From Clostridia bacterium (lineage in GTDB: Bacteria > Bacillota > Clostridia > Lachnospirales > Lachnospiraceae): a stretch of 64,000 nt of DNA. Location of the stretch: NCBI GenBank assembly GCA_910576325.1, contig CAJTIM010000024.1, forward strand, positions 1,776 to 65,775, in the 5' to 3' direction. The position numbers were made by a program, and so were the translations under genes. This document shows, one piece after another, positions 50,004 to 58,959 of the stretch; within the stretch, counting starts at the first letter, position 1, and each line of letters begins with the position of its first letter. Under the pieces are notes generated by a model. That model saw nothing but the letters and a program-made list of their open reading frames with translations, made no database searches and was not told the DNA's origin.

Positions 50004-51397
50004 GGCCGATTCACCACCCCCATAAACAAGGGCAATCCGTCACTCCCGGTAATGGCAAATAAAAACGGCCGATTCACTATAAAATCAATCTCCTCATGAG
50101 GCTGAGGCGGCTCACCGGCGCCGCATACGGCCATAACCGTATAAGCGGCCGCGATACACCCTTTTTCATCAATAGCCACACGTGCGGCATGCTTGGCCTG
50201 AGAGAGAAATAGCCCCTCCGCATCCTTGGCAGCAGGCGAAAAATCTGAAACAGCGCTGTCAAAGACATCCGTAATTCCAAGAGCCTTAAGATCGGCTGTC
50301 AGATCCAGATCCGACGCCGCATCAAATTTAGGCACGGACAAGTTCACGGTCAAATACATTTGATTCTCCCAGTTCTCCTTTTCCGTCAAAAAGCGCATGG
50401 TTTCCTCATCCTCTAACAGTTTATCTACCGAAACGCCCTCATCCGGCAGAAGAAACCACATAGCGCCTCCGTTCTCCAGGTACTTAGCCGTGGCGGAAAA
50501 TTTGTCTCCCCAATAATATTCCTGACTGCCGCTCTGATACATAAAATCACAGGGAATATCCTGCTCCGGCCCGTGAAAGATCTCCTGAGAAGTGTTTCCT
50601 TCCGAAAACTCAGATCCCCATTTTGCCCGGAAATAAATCGTAGCGGCCAATGCCAGAACCGTATCCGCATCCAGCTCTAGGCCGGAAGCCTGTTCTTCCA
50701 GAAGCCCGCCTGTCTGCTCATTCAGCCAGGCTTCGAGGGCTTTGTTCAATTCCTCGGAACCCATTTGCCCCTGGTAGGAGGATGCGTAATAAGTATCGGC
50801 CAGCTGTTCCAGCGTGGAGGGAACAAATTTTACATCCTGGCTTAACCAGAGGGAGCTTGCCAGAATACTTGTGGTAGCCCCGTCATTGCAGTAATTAGCG
50901 TTCCAAAGAGCCGCCGCCAGGGTGCGAAGCTCCTGTATGCTGTCCGTTCCGAGCAGATCAAGAATCTGCCGGCGGCTGTTCCCGTCTGCCAGCTCCGCCA
51001 GCATACCGAGCGCCAGATAGACATTCAGAGGAGAGTAAATGCGGTTTTCCGTTTCCTGCCCGGACAGGAATTGGGGAATACTTTTTTGAAGAAAGCCCGT
51101 AAGCTTACCCTCATAGGATGCTGCCTGTTCAAAGCGTTCCCGGCGCTCCTCGTTCCAGGCATCATAGGCGTCGTAGAAAGACTTTTTGATCTCTCCGGTG
51201 GCGGCGTTTGTATATGCGCCTTCATCCGGATAAGGCGCCGATTTTGGGTAAGCTGCTTCGGCAAGGGCATAGTCCCTTGCTGCCGAGACAGCGGAAGAGC
51301 TGCCCGGAGGCCGGGCGCTGCAGGCGGTCAGGGAACAGGCAAGTATAACGGACAGGAGAGAGAAGAGAGATCTTTTTGAAAAATGAATAGGTGCCAT
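49997..51397 (-). CDS. Serpin family lipoprotein
   Basis: 466 residues. Lipobox LTAC near residue 26 gives membrane attachment outside the cell. A flexible region (about 30-100) precedes the serpin fold (YSPLNVYLALGMLAELADG, AATIYFRAKWGSEF). The C-terminal hinge and loop are IDEKGCIAAAYTVMAV, ending with NRPFLFAITG. The hinge Ala run is partly conserved, so inhibitory loop insertion is plausible. It probably inhibits host or competitor serine proteases. ATG 51397 lies 7 bases from AGGAGG; a TTG 18 bases earlier is unlikely. Confidence 0.92.
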   Translation of the reverse strand: MAPIHFSKRSLFSLLSVILACSLTACSARPPGSSSAVSAARDYALAEAAYPKSAPYPDEGAYTNAATGEIKKSFYDAYDAWNEERRERFEQAASYEGKLTGFLQKSIPQFLSGQETENRIYSPLNVYLALGMLAELADGNSRRQILDLLGTDSIQELRTLAAALWNANYCNDGATTSILASSLWLSQDVKFVPSTLEQLADTYYASSYQGQMGSEELNKALEAWLNEQTGGLLEEQASGLELDADTVLALAATIYFRAKWGSEFSEGNTSQEIFHGPEQDIPCDFMYQSGSQEYYWGDKFSATAKYLENGGAMWFLLPDEGVSVDKLLEDEETMRFLTEKENWENQMYLTVNLSVPKFDAASDLDLTADLKALGITDVFDSAVSDFSPAAKDAEGLFLSQAKHAARVAIDEKGCIAAAYTVMAVCGAGEPPQPHEEIDFIVNRPFLFAITGSDGLPLFMGVVNRPK

Positions 51398-51621
51398 GCA
51401 ATTCCTCCTTTTCAAGTGCGAACAAGAATTTTTATCAGGTTTGTCTGTTTTTATTAAAAACGTAAAGCAAATAAAGTTTACTACAGAATATGGGAAAAAA
51501 TTGTTTTCCTATGCGAAAAAGTCTCCGGGTAAGAATTTGCCTGCTTAAACGGCTGCTTTTCTTGAAAACCGTAAGAAAATCCGCTATAATCAAAAGCAAT
51601 GGCAGGAAAGGGAGTTTTTCT

Positions 51622-52197
51622 ATGGCTCAATTTACAAAAAAGGCAATCGTGGAGGCGTTTCTGAAGCTTCTGAATGAGAAGCCTCTGGATAAGATAACGG
51701 TGAAGGAGATTGTAGACAACTGCGGAATCAACCGCAATACCTTTTATTATCATTTTGAGGATATCCGCGCGCTGCTTACCTTTGTGATTGACGGAGAGGT
51801 AGAGCGCGTAGTTGCAAAACACAATGATGTGGAATCACTGGAGGAGGGCTTTATAGAGGCCGCCCATTTTGCCCTTAGCAATAAGCGGGCCGTATACCAT
51901 ATTTACAACTCGGTCAGCAGGGAAGAATTGGAGCGATATCTGAAAGGCATTGCTGGGGAGGTTGTACGGCGGCTGGCGGAAGGACTGGATGTCACACAGG
52001 AGGTGGCGGGGCTTGATCGGGAACTAATTATCCATTTTTACAAATGCGGCCTTTCAGGGATGGTAATGGACTGGGTCGGGGAAGGAATGAAGGCGGAGCC
52101 GGAGCAGATGATACGAAGCCTGGGGGCTTTGCTGGAAGGAAGCGTCTCGGCCGCTATGGAAAAGGGACGGCTAAGAGCCATAAAGAAAAGGCTGTAA
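51622..52197 (+). CDS. TetR/AcrR family transcriptional regulator
   Basis: 191 residues. N-terminal helix-turn-helix (about 7-50; AIVEAFLKLLNEKPLDKITVKEI, NRNTFYYHFEDI) with the family-typical FYYHF. The C-terminal ligand domain resembles the DhaS-type TetR_C group. ATG 51622 follows AAAGGGAG. It lies directly upstream of the DUF308/MMPL module and likely represses it. Confidence 0.9.
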   Translation: MAQFTKKAIVEAFLKLLNEKPLDKITVKEIVDNCGINRNTFYYHFEDIRALLTFVIDGEVERVVAKHNDVESLEEGFIEAAHFALSNKRAVYHIYNSVSREELERYLKGIAGEVVRRLAEGLDVTQEVAGLDRELIIHFYKCGLSGMVMDWVGEGMKAEPEQMIRSLGALLEGSVSAAMEKGRLRAIKKRL

Positions 52198-52265
52198 AAG
52201 CAGATGAGGGCAAGTGAATATTTTTGGGCATATTAGCTTAGGTGTCTGAATTTTGGTTAATAAGA

Positions 52266-52302
52266 AAACGGTGTACGGATTTTGTACATCGTTCTTTTTT
52301 TG
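52266..52302 (+). terminator. Terminator of the TetR gene
   Basis: AACGGTGTAC/GTACATCGTT stem (one G-T) followed by CTTTTTTT. Confidence 0.75.
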
Positions 52303-52369
52303 CCCGTTTTCTCCGAAGGTTTTTTTGACTAAAATAAAGACTGTAAAAAACAGAAGGGAGTGAGGAAAC

Positions 52370-52939
52370 ATGACGGGAATACGCATTGCAAAGGGTGGCT
52401 ATACAATATCTTCCGCAGCATTTTGCGGAATGGGAATTTTGCTTCTGCTTCATCCGGAGATTTCCGCAATCGTGCTTTGCAGGGGGATAGGGGTTCTGCT
52501 GATGGTTTACGGCGGATTTAAGCTTTGCGGTTATTTGTCGGAGGACTTATACCGTCTGGCCTTTCAATTCGATCTGGCGGGCGGAGTTCTGGCTGTCATA
52601 GTCGGAAGCCTGATGCTGATTCGCAGCGACAGTGTTATGCGTTTTTTGAATCTGATTCTGGGCATTGTGGTATTGATGGACGGCCTTTTAAAATTGCAGA
52701 CAGCCATTGACGCAAGGCGCTTCGGGCTGACGCAATGGTGGATCATCGGAGCGGCCGCGGTACTTGCAAGTGCCTTTGGATTGCTGATTATGATAGATCC
52801 CCGGGGAAGTACGGGAGTGACGGGAGCAATGATGCTTTTGGGGCTGACGCTTTTGACGGAAGGGCTGCTCAATCTATATGTGGCGGTGTACACCATCAAA
52901 ATTGCGAAGAAACGGGTGGAGCTAAATAATATTTTTTAA
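52370..52939 (+). CDS. DUF308 (HdeD-like) membrane protein
   Basis: 189 residues with about six short membrane helices in three repeated pairs, typical of DUF308 (GVLLMVYGGFKL, LILGIVVLMDGLLKL, MLLGLTLLTEGLLNL share the same ...GGFKL/LDGLLKL pattern). Function not established. GAAGGGAGTG precedes the ATG, and the MMPL gene follows 17 bases later. Confidence 0.88.
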   Translation: MTGIRIAKGGYTISSAAFCGMGILLLLHPEISAIVLCRGIGVLLMVYGGFKLCGYLSEDLYRLAFQFDLAGGVLAVIVGSLMLIRSDSVMRFLNLILGIVVLMDGLLKLQTAIDARRFGLTQWWIIGAAAVLASAFGLLIMIDPRGSTGVTGAMMLLGLTLLTEGLLNLYVAVYTIKIAKKRVELNNIF

Positions 52940-52956
52940 GAAAGGCAGAGGAGACT

Positions 52957-55065
52957 ATGATTAAATTTGGTAAAGGAGTTGTCAAGCTCCGCATCCCCAT
53001 TCTGGTTGTGACGCTGGCCCTGATGATTCCGTCGGTCTTAGGCATGGCGGCGACGCGGATCAACTATGACATGCTGACTTACCTTCCGGGCGATATAGAG
53101 ACGATGGTGGGGCAGGATATTCTTATGGACGAATTTGGAAAAGGGGCCTTTTCTTTTGTTGTTATTGAGGACATGACGGAAAAAGAGGTGGCGGCCCTTC
53201 GGGAACAGATTGAGGAAGTGGATCATGTAGCGACTGTTCTGTGGTATGACAGTGTGATGGATCTGTCCGTACCTATGGAAATGCTGCCCAATGAATATTA
53301 CGATATTTTTAACTCGGAACATGCAACCATGATGGCTGTTTTCTTCGACACTTCCACTTCCGCGGACGAAACATTGGAGGCCGCGGCGGAAATCAAACGT
53401 CTTGCAGGGGAACAATGCTTTGTATCCGGCATGACGGCTATGGTGGCTGATTTGAAGGAGCTGTGTGAAAGGGAGGAGATCATCTATGTGGTATTGGCCG
53501 TAGTTCTCTCCTGCGTGGTAATGACAGCATTCCTGGACAGCTGGGCGCTGCCGGTCATTTTCCTTATCAGTATCGGAATGGCCATTCTTCTGAATATGGG
53601 AACGAATATTTTCTTTGGAGAGATTTCCTTTCTGACCCAGGCCCTGGCCGCCGTGCTCCAGTTGGCCGTTACGATGGACTACTCCATTTTCCTGTGGCAC
53701 AGCTATCTGGAGCAGCAGGAGCGGTTTGAGGGAGATAAGAAGCGGGCGATGGCTCATGCTATTAAGGCGACCATTACCTCCGTAATCGGAAGCTCCATTA
53801 CCACAGTGGCAGGCTTTATTGCCTTATGTTTTATGAGCTATGCGCTTGGTTTGGATCTGGGGGTTGTCATGGCAAAGGGCGTGGTGTTCGGCGTAATTGG
53901 CTGTGTAACCATCCTGCCGTCCATGATTTTGGTGCTGGATAAGCTGATAGCCAAGACAAAGCACCGTCCTTTGATGCCGGATTTTGGGAAGCTGGTTCGG
54001 TTTGTGGTGAAGCGTTATCCGGTATTTTTGGTTTTGTTTGCCCTGATTCTTCCTGTCGCCTACTATGGATATGATAAGGCGGGCGGAGAGGTTTACTACA
54101 ATTTGGGCGGTTCGCTTCCGGAATACATGGGATATGTGCAGGCTACAAATAAGCTGGAGGAGGATTTCTCCGCAGGCGCGACCCACATGGTATTGATGGA
54201 TAAAAATGTGTCTGCCAGAGACGTAAAGCGGATGGTGGATGAGATGAAGCAGGTGGAGGGCGTACAGTTTGCCCTGGGGCTTGATTCCGCCGTAGGTTCC
54301 AGGATTCCGGAGGAGCTTATACCGGATAAGGCAAGGAATGAGCTGGAAAGCGATCACTGGAAGCTGCTTTTGATTCAGTCGGAATACAGCACGGCCACAG
54401 ACGAGGTCAATCAGCAGATCGGCGAGCTGAAATCCATCCTGAAAAAATACGACGGGGCGGGGATGCTCATTGGAGAGGCGCCCTGTACCAAGGACTTGAT
54501 TGAAATTACGGACCGGGATTTCCAGGTGGTGAATACTATCTCCATCATTGCAATCTTTGTGATTATTGCAGTTGTATTAAAGAGTATTTCCCTGCCGGTG
54601 ATTCTGGTGGCGGTTATAGAATTTGCGATTTTTATTAATTTGGGAATACCGCATTTCACAGGAACGTCTCTTCCTTTTATTGCACCGATTTGTATCAGTA
54701 CAATTCAGCTTGGCGCGACTGTGGACTATGCGATATTGATGACAACCAGATATAAGCGGGAGAGAAGCAGGGGGCAGGATAAGGTGGATTCCATTTCCAC
54801 GGCCCTGTCAACCTCGATTCCGTCGGTGCTGGTCAGCGCTTTGGGGTTCTTTGCGGCGACCCTGGGCGTGGCGGTTTATTCGGATGTGGATATGATTCGC
54901 TCGCTGTGTGCATTGATGGCAAGAGGGGCAATTATCAGCCTGTTGGCGGTGGCCTTTGTGCTTCCGGCTATGTTCCTGGTATTTGATAAAGTAATTTGTG
55001 CAACAAGTATTGGTTTTCTGCCCAAGAGGGCGGCTGAGGAGGTTCGAAATGAGAAAATTGCGTAA
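52957..55065 (+). CDS. MMPL/RND family transporter
   Basis: 702 residues. Twelve membrane segments in two repeats, each a large extracellular loop after the first helix (about 30-170 and 380-510). Hallmarks: GATVDYAILMTTRYKRER in the second half and VTMDYSIFLWHSYLEQQER in the first, containing the proton-relay Asp-Tyr motif. Gram-positive members export lipids or hydrophobic compounds. It overlaps the next gene by 17 bases, so the two probably form a complex. Confidence 0.92.
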   Translation: MIKFGKGVVKLRIPILVVTLALMIPSVLGMAATRINYDMLTYLPGDIETMVGQDILMDEFGKGAFSFVVIEDMTEKEVAALREQIEEVDHVATVLWYDSVMDLSVPMEMLPNEYYDIFNSEHATMMAVFFDTSTSADETLEAAAEIKRLAGEQCFVSGMTAMVADLKELCEREEIIYVVLAVVLSCVVMTAFLDSWALPVIFLISIGMAILLNMGTNIFFGEISFLTQALAAVLQLAVTMDYSIFLWHSYLEQQERFEGDKKRAMAHAIKATITSVIGSSITTVAGFIALCFMSYALGLDLGVVMAKGVVFGVIGCVTILPSMILVLDKLIAKTKHRPLMPDFGKLVRFVVKRYPVFLVLFALILPVAYYGYDKAGGEVYYNLGGSLPEYMGYVQATNKLEEDFSAGATHMVLMDKNVSARDVKRMVDEMKQVEGVQFALGLDSAVGSRIPEELIPDKARNELESDHWKLLLIQSEYSTATDEVNQQIGELKSILKKYDGAGMLIGEAPCTKDLIEITDRDFQVVNTISIIAIFVIIAVVLKSISLPVILVAVIEFAIFINLGIPHFTGTSLPFIAPICISTIQLGATVDYAILMTTRYKRERSRGQDKVDSISTALSTSIPSVLVSALGFFAATLGVAVYSDVDMIRSLCALMARGAIISLLAVAFVLPAMFLVFDKVICATSIGFLPKRAAEEVRNEKIA

Positions 55066-57199
55066 GGAATGGAAAAGGGATGTATCGGTAGTTATGACAG
55101 CGCTTCTGGTGTGCGGAAGTGTGAGTGTTCCGGCAGAGGCGAAGGAGGCGGGCGGCTTCATTCGCACAAATGGCCTGGCGGCAGTTTTGGATCAGGAGCC
55201 GGGGGTTAAGACAACAGAAGTTCCGCTGTCCGAGCAGGATAAAAAACAGCTTGAGAAAGAGGAAACCGTCTATGTGATCGCCAATGCGGACGGTTCTCCC
55301 CAGAAGCTGATTGTCAGCGACTGGCTGAAAAACGGTATGGGAAGCGGGGCGGTTGAGGATACCACGGAGCTGACCGATATCGTCAATGTAAAGGGAGATG
55401 AGAGCTTTCGGCAAAAGGAAGGCTCCCTGGGCGTGTGGGATGCGGCCGGCAATGACATTTATTATCAGGGAAATATTCAAAAAGAGCTTCCGGTAGATAT
55501 GAAGATTACTTACCGTCTGAATGGCAGGGAGATTTCCCCCGAAGAGCTTGCAGGCCAGAGCGGCAGGGTCAATATCCGCTTTGACTACACGAACAGGCAA
55601 AAAGAATCTGTCATGGTAGGAGAGAAGGAGGAAGAGCTGTATGTACCCTTTGTCCTTCTGACCAGTCTGGTTCTGGACAATGAGAGCTTCCGGAATATTG
55701 AGGTCTCCAACGGCAAGGTTATCAATGACGGGGAACGGACCGTGGTGATGGGATACGCTATGCCGGGATTAAAGGATAATTTCGACATCGGAAGCGAGGA
55801 TTTTGATGTGGAAGAGCTGGATATTCCGGACTATGTGGAGCTGACCGCCGATGTAACGGATTTTGAACTGGCAACGACACTGACGGTGGCGACCAATGAA
55901 ATCTTCGGAGATATGGATCTTGACACTCAGGAAAAAATGGATGAGCTGTCCGGGGATATGGATGAGCTTGAGGATGCTATGAACGAGTTGATGGACGGCA
56001 CCGCAGAGCTTTACGACGGCGTGCTGGAGCTGTATGACGGGACCGGAGAGCTGACAGACGGTGTTGACAAGCTGAATGACGGCGCAGGGGAGCTGCGGGA
56101 CGGAGCGGGTGAGCTGTATGACGGAACTGGAACGCTAAAATCCGGTGTTAAGGAACTGGCGGCGGGTGTTGCGCAATTATCCGCAGGCTTGAAGCAGCTG
56201 GAGGCAAATAATGCCGCCATCATGAAAGGCGCAACCGATGTTTTTCAAAAGCTGTTGGATCAGGCGAATGCACAGCTGAGCGCACTGGGGGTGCCTGCAT
56301 TAACAATTGATAATTATGCGGAAGTATTAGACGGTGTGATTAAATCAATGGGAGGTATCACCAAAAGCAAGGAGATTATACAGGCAGATTCAGAAGTAAC
56401 GGAACAGGAAAATAATCAGATAGAAACGGAAGACATGGCTGCTGAAGACGCTGAGGAGGAAAGCAAAGATATCATAGAGGAAAAAGAAACCGGCCCAGAT
56501 GCAACAGAAGAAACAGAGGCGGAAGATCAGATGACGGAGGAACCCGGAGAGCAGAAAGATTTTTCCAGTGAAATGGGAGAGGGTACGGAAATGAAGGAAC
56601 AGGAAAATGCGGAAGAGGCCCCCGCCCCGTCCGCAGAAGTGGAGATAAAAGAAAACGTGATAGTAAAAGCTTCCAAGGAGGGCGGCGAACAGGCGGCCGC
56701 GGCCGGAAATGCGGCACAGATAGAGGCGCTGAAAAGCTTAAAGGCTTCTCTGGACAGCTACAATCAGTTCTATCAGGGGCTGAAGGCTTATACACAGGGG
56801 GTGGCAGAAGCAAACAAGGGGGCACAGGCGCTTCTGGAAGGTGCAGGAAAGCTGGAGGACGGCGCTTCAAAGCTGCGTGACGGAGCCGCAGAATTGAAAG
56901 ACGGAACCGAGGAACTAAAAGACGGAACAGGCGAGCTCAAAGACGGCAGCCGGGAATTGACGGACGGCGTTTCAAAGCTGCGTGACGGCTCCGGGGAGCT
57001 GAAAGACGGAACCATAGAGTTTAATGAGGACGGAATCCAAAAGCTTTTGAATATGTTCAACGGAGATCTGCAGGAGCTTTCGGATCGCCTGGATGCGGTG
57101 AAAAGTGCGGCAAAAGGATATCAGTCCTTCTCCGGCATCTCCGACGGAGTACAGGGGAATGTAAGATTTATCTATAAGACTGCTGCGATTGAAAAATAA
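55049..57199 (+). CDS. Exported ELxDG-repeat protein (YhgE/Pip-like)
   Basis: 716 residues from ATG 55049 (AGGAGG upstream). Signal peptide (about 10-30, VVMTALLVCGSVSVPAEAK), an N-terminal domain (35-300) and two blocks of 7-residue repeats of the type ELxDGxx (about 310-360 and 600-670; TAELYDGVLELYDGTGELTDG, AAELKDGTEELKDGTGELKDG). An acidic low-complexity linker (455-560, many Glu) lies between. Such repeats occur in YhgE/Pip proteins that pair with MMPL transporters. No clear C-terminal membrane anchor. Likely an extracellular partner of the transporter. Confidence 0.82.
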   Translation: MRKLRKEWKRDVSVVMTALLVCGSVSVPAEAKEAGGFIRTNGLAAVLDQEPGVKTTEVPLSEQDKKQLEKEETVYVIANADGSPQKLIVSDWLKNGMGSGAVEDTTELTDIVNVKGDESFRQKEGSLGVWDAAGNDIYYQGNIQKELPVDMKITYRLNGREISPEELAGQSGRVNIRFDYTNRQKESVMVGEKEEELYVPFVLLTSLVLDNESFRNIEVSNGKVINDGERTVVMGYAMPGLKDNFDIGSEDFDVEELDIPDYVELTADVTDFELATTLTVATNEIFGDMDLDTQEKMDELSGDMDELEDAMNELMDGTAELYDGVLELYDGTGELTDGVDKLNDGAGELRDGAGELYDGTGTLKSGVKELAAGVAQLSAGLKQLEANNAAIMKGATDVFQKLLDQANAQLSALGVPALTIDNYAEVLDGVIKSMGGITKSKEIIQADSEVTEQENNQIETEDMAAEDAEEESKDIIEEKETGPDATEETEAEDQMTEEPGEQKDFSSEMGEGTEMKEQENAEEAPAPSAEVEIKENVIVKASKEGGEQAAAAGNAAQIEALKSLKASLDSYNQFYQGLKAYTQGVAEANKGAQALLEGAGKLEDGASKLRDGAAELKDGTEELKDGTGELKDGSRELTDGVSKLRDGSGELKDGTIEFNEDGIQKLLNMFNGDLQELSDRLDAVKSAAKGYQSFSGISDGVQGNVRFIYKTAAIEK

Positions 57200-57242
57200 A
57201 CATATCAAATAAACAGGTCCGGCAGCAGACGGCCAAAACAGA

Positions 57243-57286
57243 GGGGCCGCTGCAAAATAAGCTATCAGCTGTTTTGCGGCGGCCCC
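57243..57286. terminator. Convergent terminator hairpin
   Basis: GGGGCCGCTGCAAAA/TTTTGCGGCGGCCCC, a 15-bp stem with one G-T pair. It separates the ELxDG gene from the DUF4026-like gene on the other strand. Confidence 0.7.
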
Positions 57287-57311
57287 ATTCTGAAAAGAAT
57301 CCTGCGGCAAT

Positions 57312-58544
57312 TCACATCGTAAGAAGATAAACATCATCGGGAGAGAGTCTGCCTTCCGGCGTAAAGATTAACCAGTCGGTAATCTCACCGGGCTCATAAG
57401 TGCCGACATGCCCTTCATGAAGGTTGGCAATATAATAAGGCTCTTGCGTAAGCTTTGCGGTCAGATGTCCGTCCTTCAGATCCGTTACCTCAAACCAGAT
57501 ATGCTCTCTGTCATTGGAGTCCGTACGGTAAGGTTCGTCCACCAAAAGCCCCAGCTTTACCAAAAGATGGTTGTTTTTATCGGAAAAGGCCCGGAATAAA
57601 AATTCCATCCGTTCCGCGGCAAGAGCTTTCATGCGCTTGGTTTCCGAGGTAGAAATCATGTAGATTGGATTGTCCTGGAGCATCTCGTCATAAATGTCAA
57701 GGGAAGAATACTGTCCTTCCTCGGCGCTTTCCGGAGTGGGGTATACAAAGACGGCACAGGTGTTTTCATTATGCCCGTCCTCGCGATCATTTTTTCCGCC
57801 CAGCATATCCGCGGGATAGCAGGAAACGGCTTCCTCCCAGTCAACCAGTGTGATGACCAGGGGAATATTCTGAGTGACATAAGCCAGGAAAAAGGGTTTG
57901 CCATATTCCGGAGTGTCGTCGTCCTCCAGCAGACGGTAAGCCAAGGTCTCCAGAGTATTATAATGGGTCTGATAGGTTTTCTTGTCGGAATTCAGGACCT
58001 CCAGCTCCGGACGGCCGCAGCGGTTGAGCCCGTGCGTATGAAGCCATACGCAGTCCTCCTCCCCGGAGACTGCCTGAGCGGTAAAGAGATAGCGGGGAGC
58101 GGGAGGGACCGCAGACTGAGCGGCCAGGATCACCCAGCGCCCGGATAAGATTTTTTCGGAGCTGTCGTCCATCACGGCCAGAACATCCGGCAGCAGGGTA
58201 TGAATCAGCTTCAGCTGCAAATGGTAGGAGGAAAGAGGGTTCGTCCCGAATTCCATCACCACGGCAAGACCGAACTCCGCGGCCTGTACGGCTTCGGCGT
58301 CCACATCGGGAAAAAGATGCTGGCAGCGGTAAAGCTCAGGAACGGTAAAATCCGTCGGGTAAATCTCTGCGGTGTAAGCTTCTCCCTCATAGCTGATATC
58401 CAGGTACAGGGTTTCTTCTTCCATGCGCTCGGATATAAGCTGGAAGGCTCCGGTTGCGTGAAGCCGATCCAAAAACAGCTGAGGTTCTTCGATATCCCTG
58501 GGGCGGGACGGTACGGCCAGCATGTAGGATTTGGGTTTGGTCAT
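57312..58544 (-). CDS. DUF4026-like protein with DUF2314-type C-terminus
   Basis: 410 residues, cytoplasmic, no signal or membrane segment. The overall pattern matches DUF4026 as far as I recall, and the C-terminal third (HIWFEVTDLKDGHLTAKL, GHVGTYEPGEITDWLIF) is like the DUF2314 domain. Function unknown. GGAGGACACTG precedes the start at 58544 on the minus strand. Confidence 0.65.
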   Translation of the reverse strand: MTKPKSYMLAVPSRPRDIEEPQLFLDRLHATGAFQLISERMEEETLYLDISYEGEAYTAEIYPTDFTVPELYRCQHLFPDVDAEAVQAAEFGLAVVMEFGTNPLSSYHLQLKLIHTLLPDVLAVMDDSSEKILSGRWVILAAQSAVPPAPRYLFTAQAVSGEEDCVWLHTHGLNRCGRPELEVLNSDKKTYQTHYNTLETLAYRLLEDDDTPEYGKPFFLAYVTQNIPLVITLVDWEEAVSCYPADMLGGKNDREDGHNENTCAVFVYPTPESAEEGQYSSLDIYDEMLQDNPIYMISTSETKRMKALAAERMEFLFRAFSDKNNHLLVKLGLLVDEPYRTDSNDREHIWFEVTDLKDGHLTAKLTQEPYYIANLHEGHVGTYEPGEITDWLIFTPEGRLSPDDVYLLTM

Positions 58545-58681
58545 AACAGTGTCCTCCTGTTTGTGAAATCAATTTCCGGCCATGAACGCATATGCCTGCA
58601 AATCAAACCATGCATTGTGTGCGATATGACCGAATGTGGTTTTATAAAATAAAAGTGCTGTAAACACAGCACTTTTAAGAA

Positions 58682-58770
58682 CGGAGGAGGGGGGATTTGA
58701 ACCCCCGCGCCGGTGCTACCGACCTACTGGTGTTCGAAGCCAGACCCTTCAGCCGCTTGGGTACTCCTCC
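58682..58770 (-). tRNA. tRNA-Ser (CGA)
   Basis: Read on the minus strand: acceptor GGAGGAG/CTCCTCC, D arm CCCAAGCGGCTGAAGGG, anticodon loop TTCGAAC giving CGA, a long variable arm TAGGTCGGTAGCACCGGC and T arm GGGGG TTCAAAT CCCCC. The innermost anticodon-stem pair is C-A, a mismatch. The class II long arm and discriminator G fit serine. Confidence 0.9.
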
Positions 58771-58868
58771 GCAAAATGCACATCCGTATAACCGGGACCG
58801 CCCTGGTCCGCTGTGAGGTGCAACAACCATATTATAATATGCCGGATGAGATTTTTCAAGTTATTCTC

Positions 58869-58897
58869 TTGTGAGAAATGCATATTTATGATAAAAT
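58869..58897 (+). promoter_or_regulatory. Promoter of pfkA
   Basis: TTGTGA (58869-58874), 17-bp spacer, TAAAAT (58892-58897). Confidence 0.65.
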
Positions 58898-58959
58898 TTA
58901 TCTATCATATGGGCAAAAGCCCGAGAAAATCTGAATGAAAAAGGATGGAGGCGTGCTTT

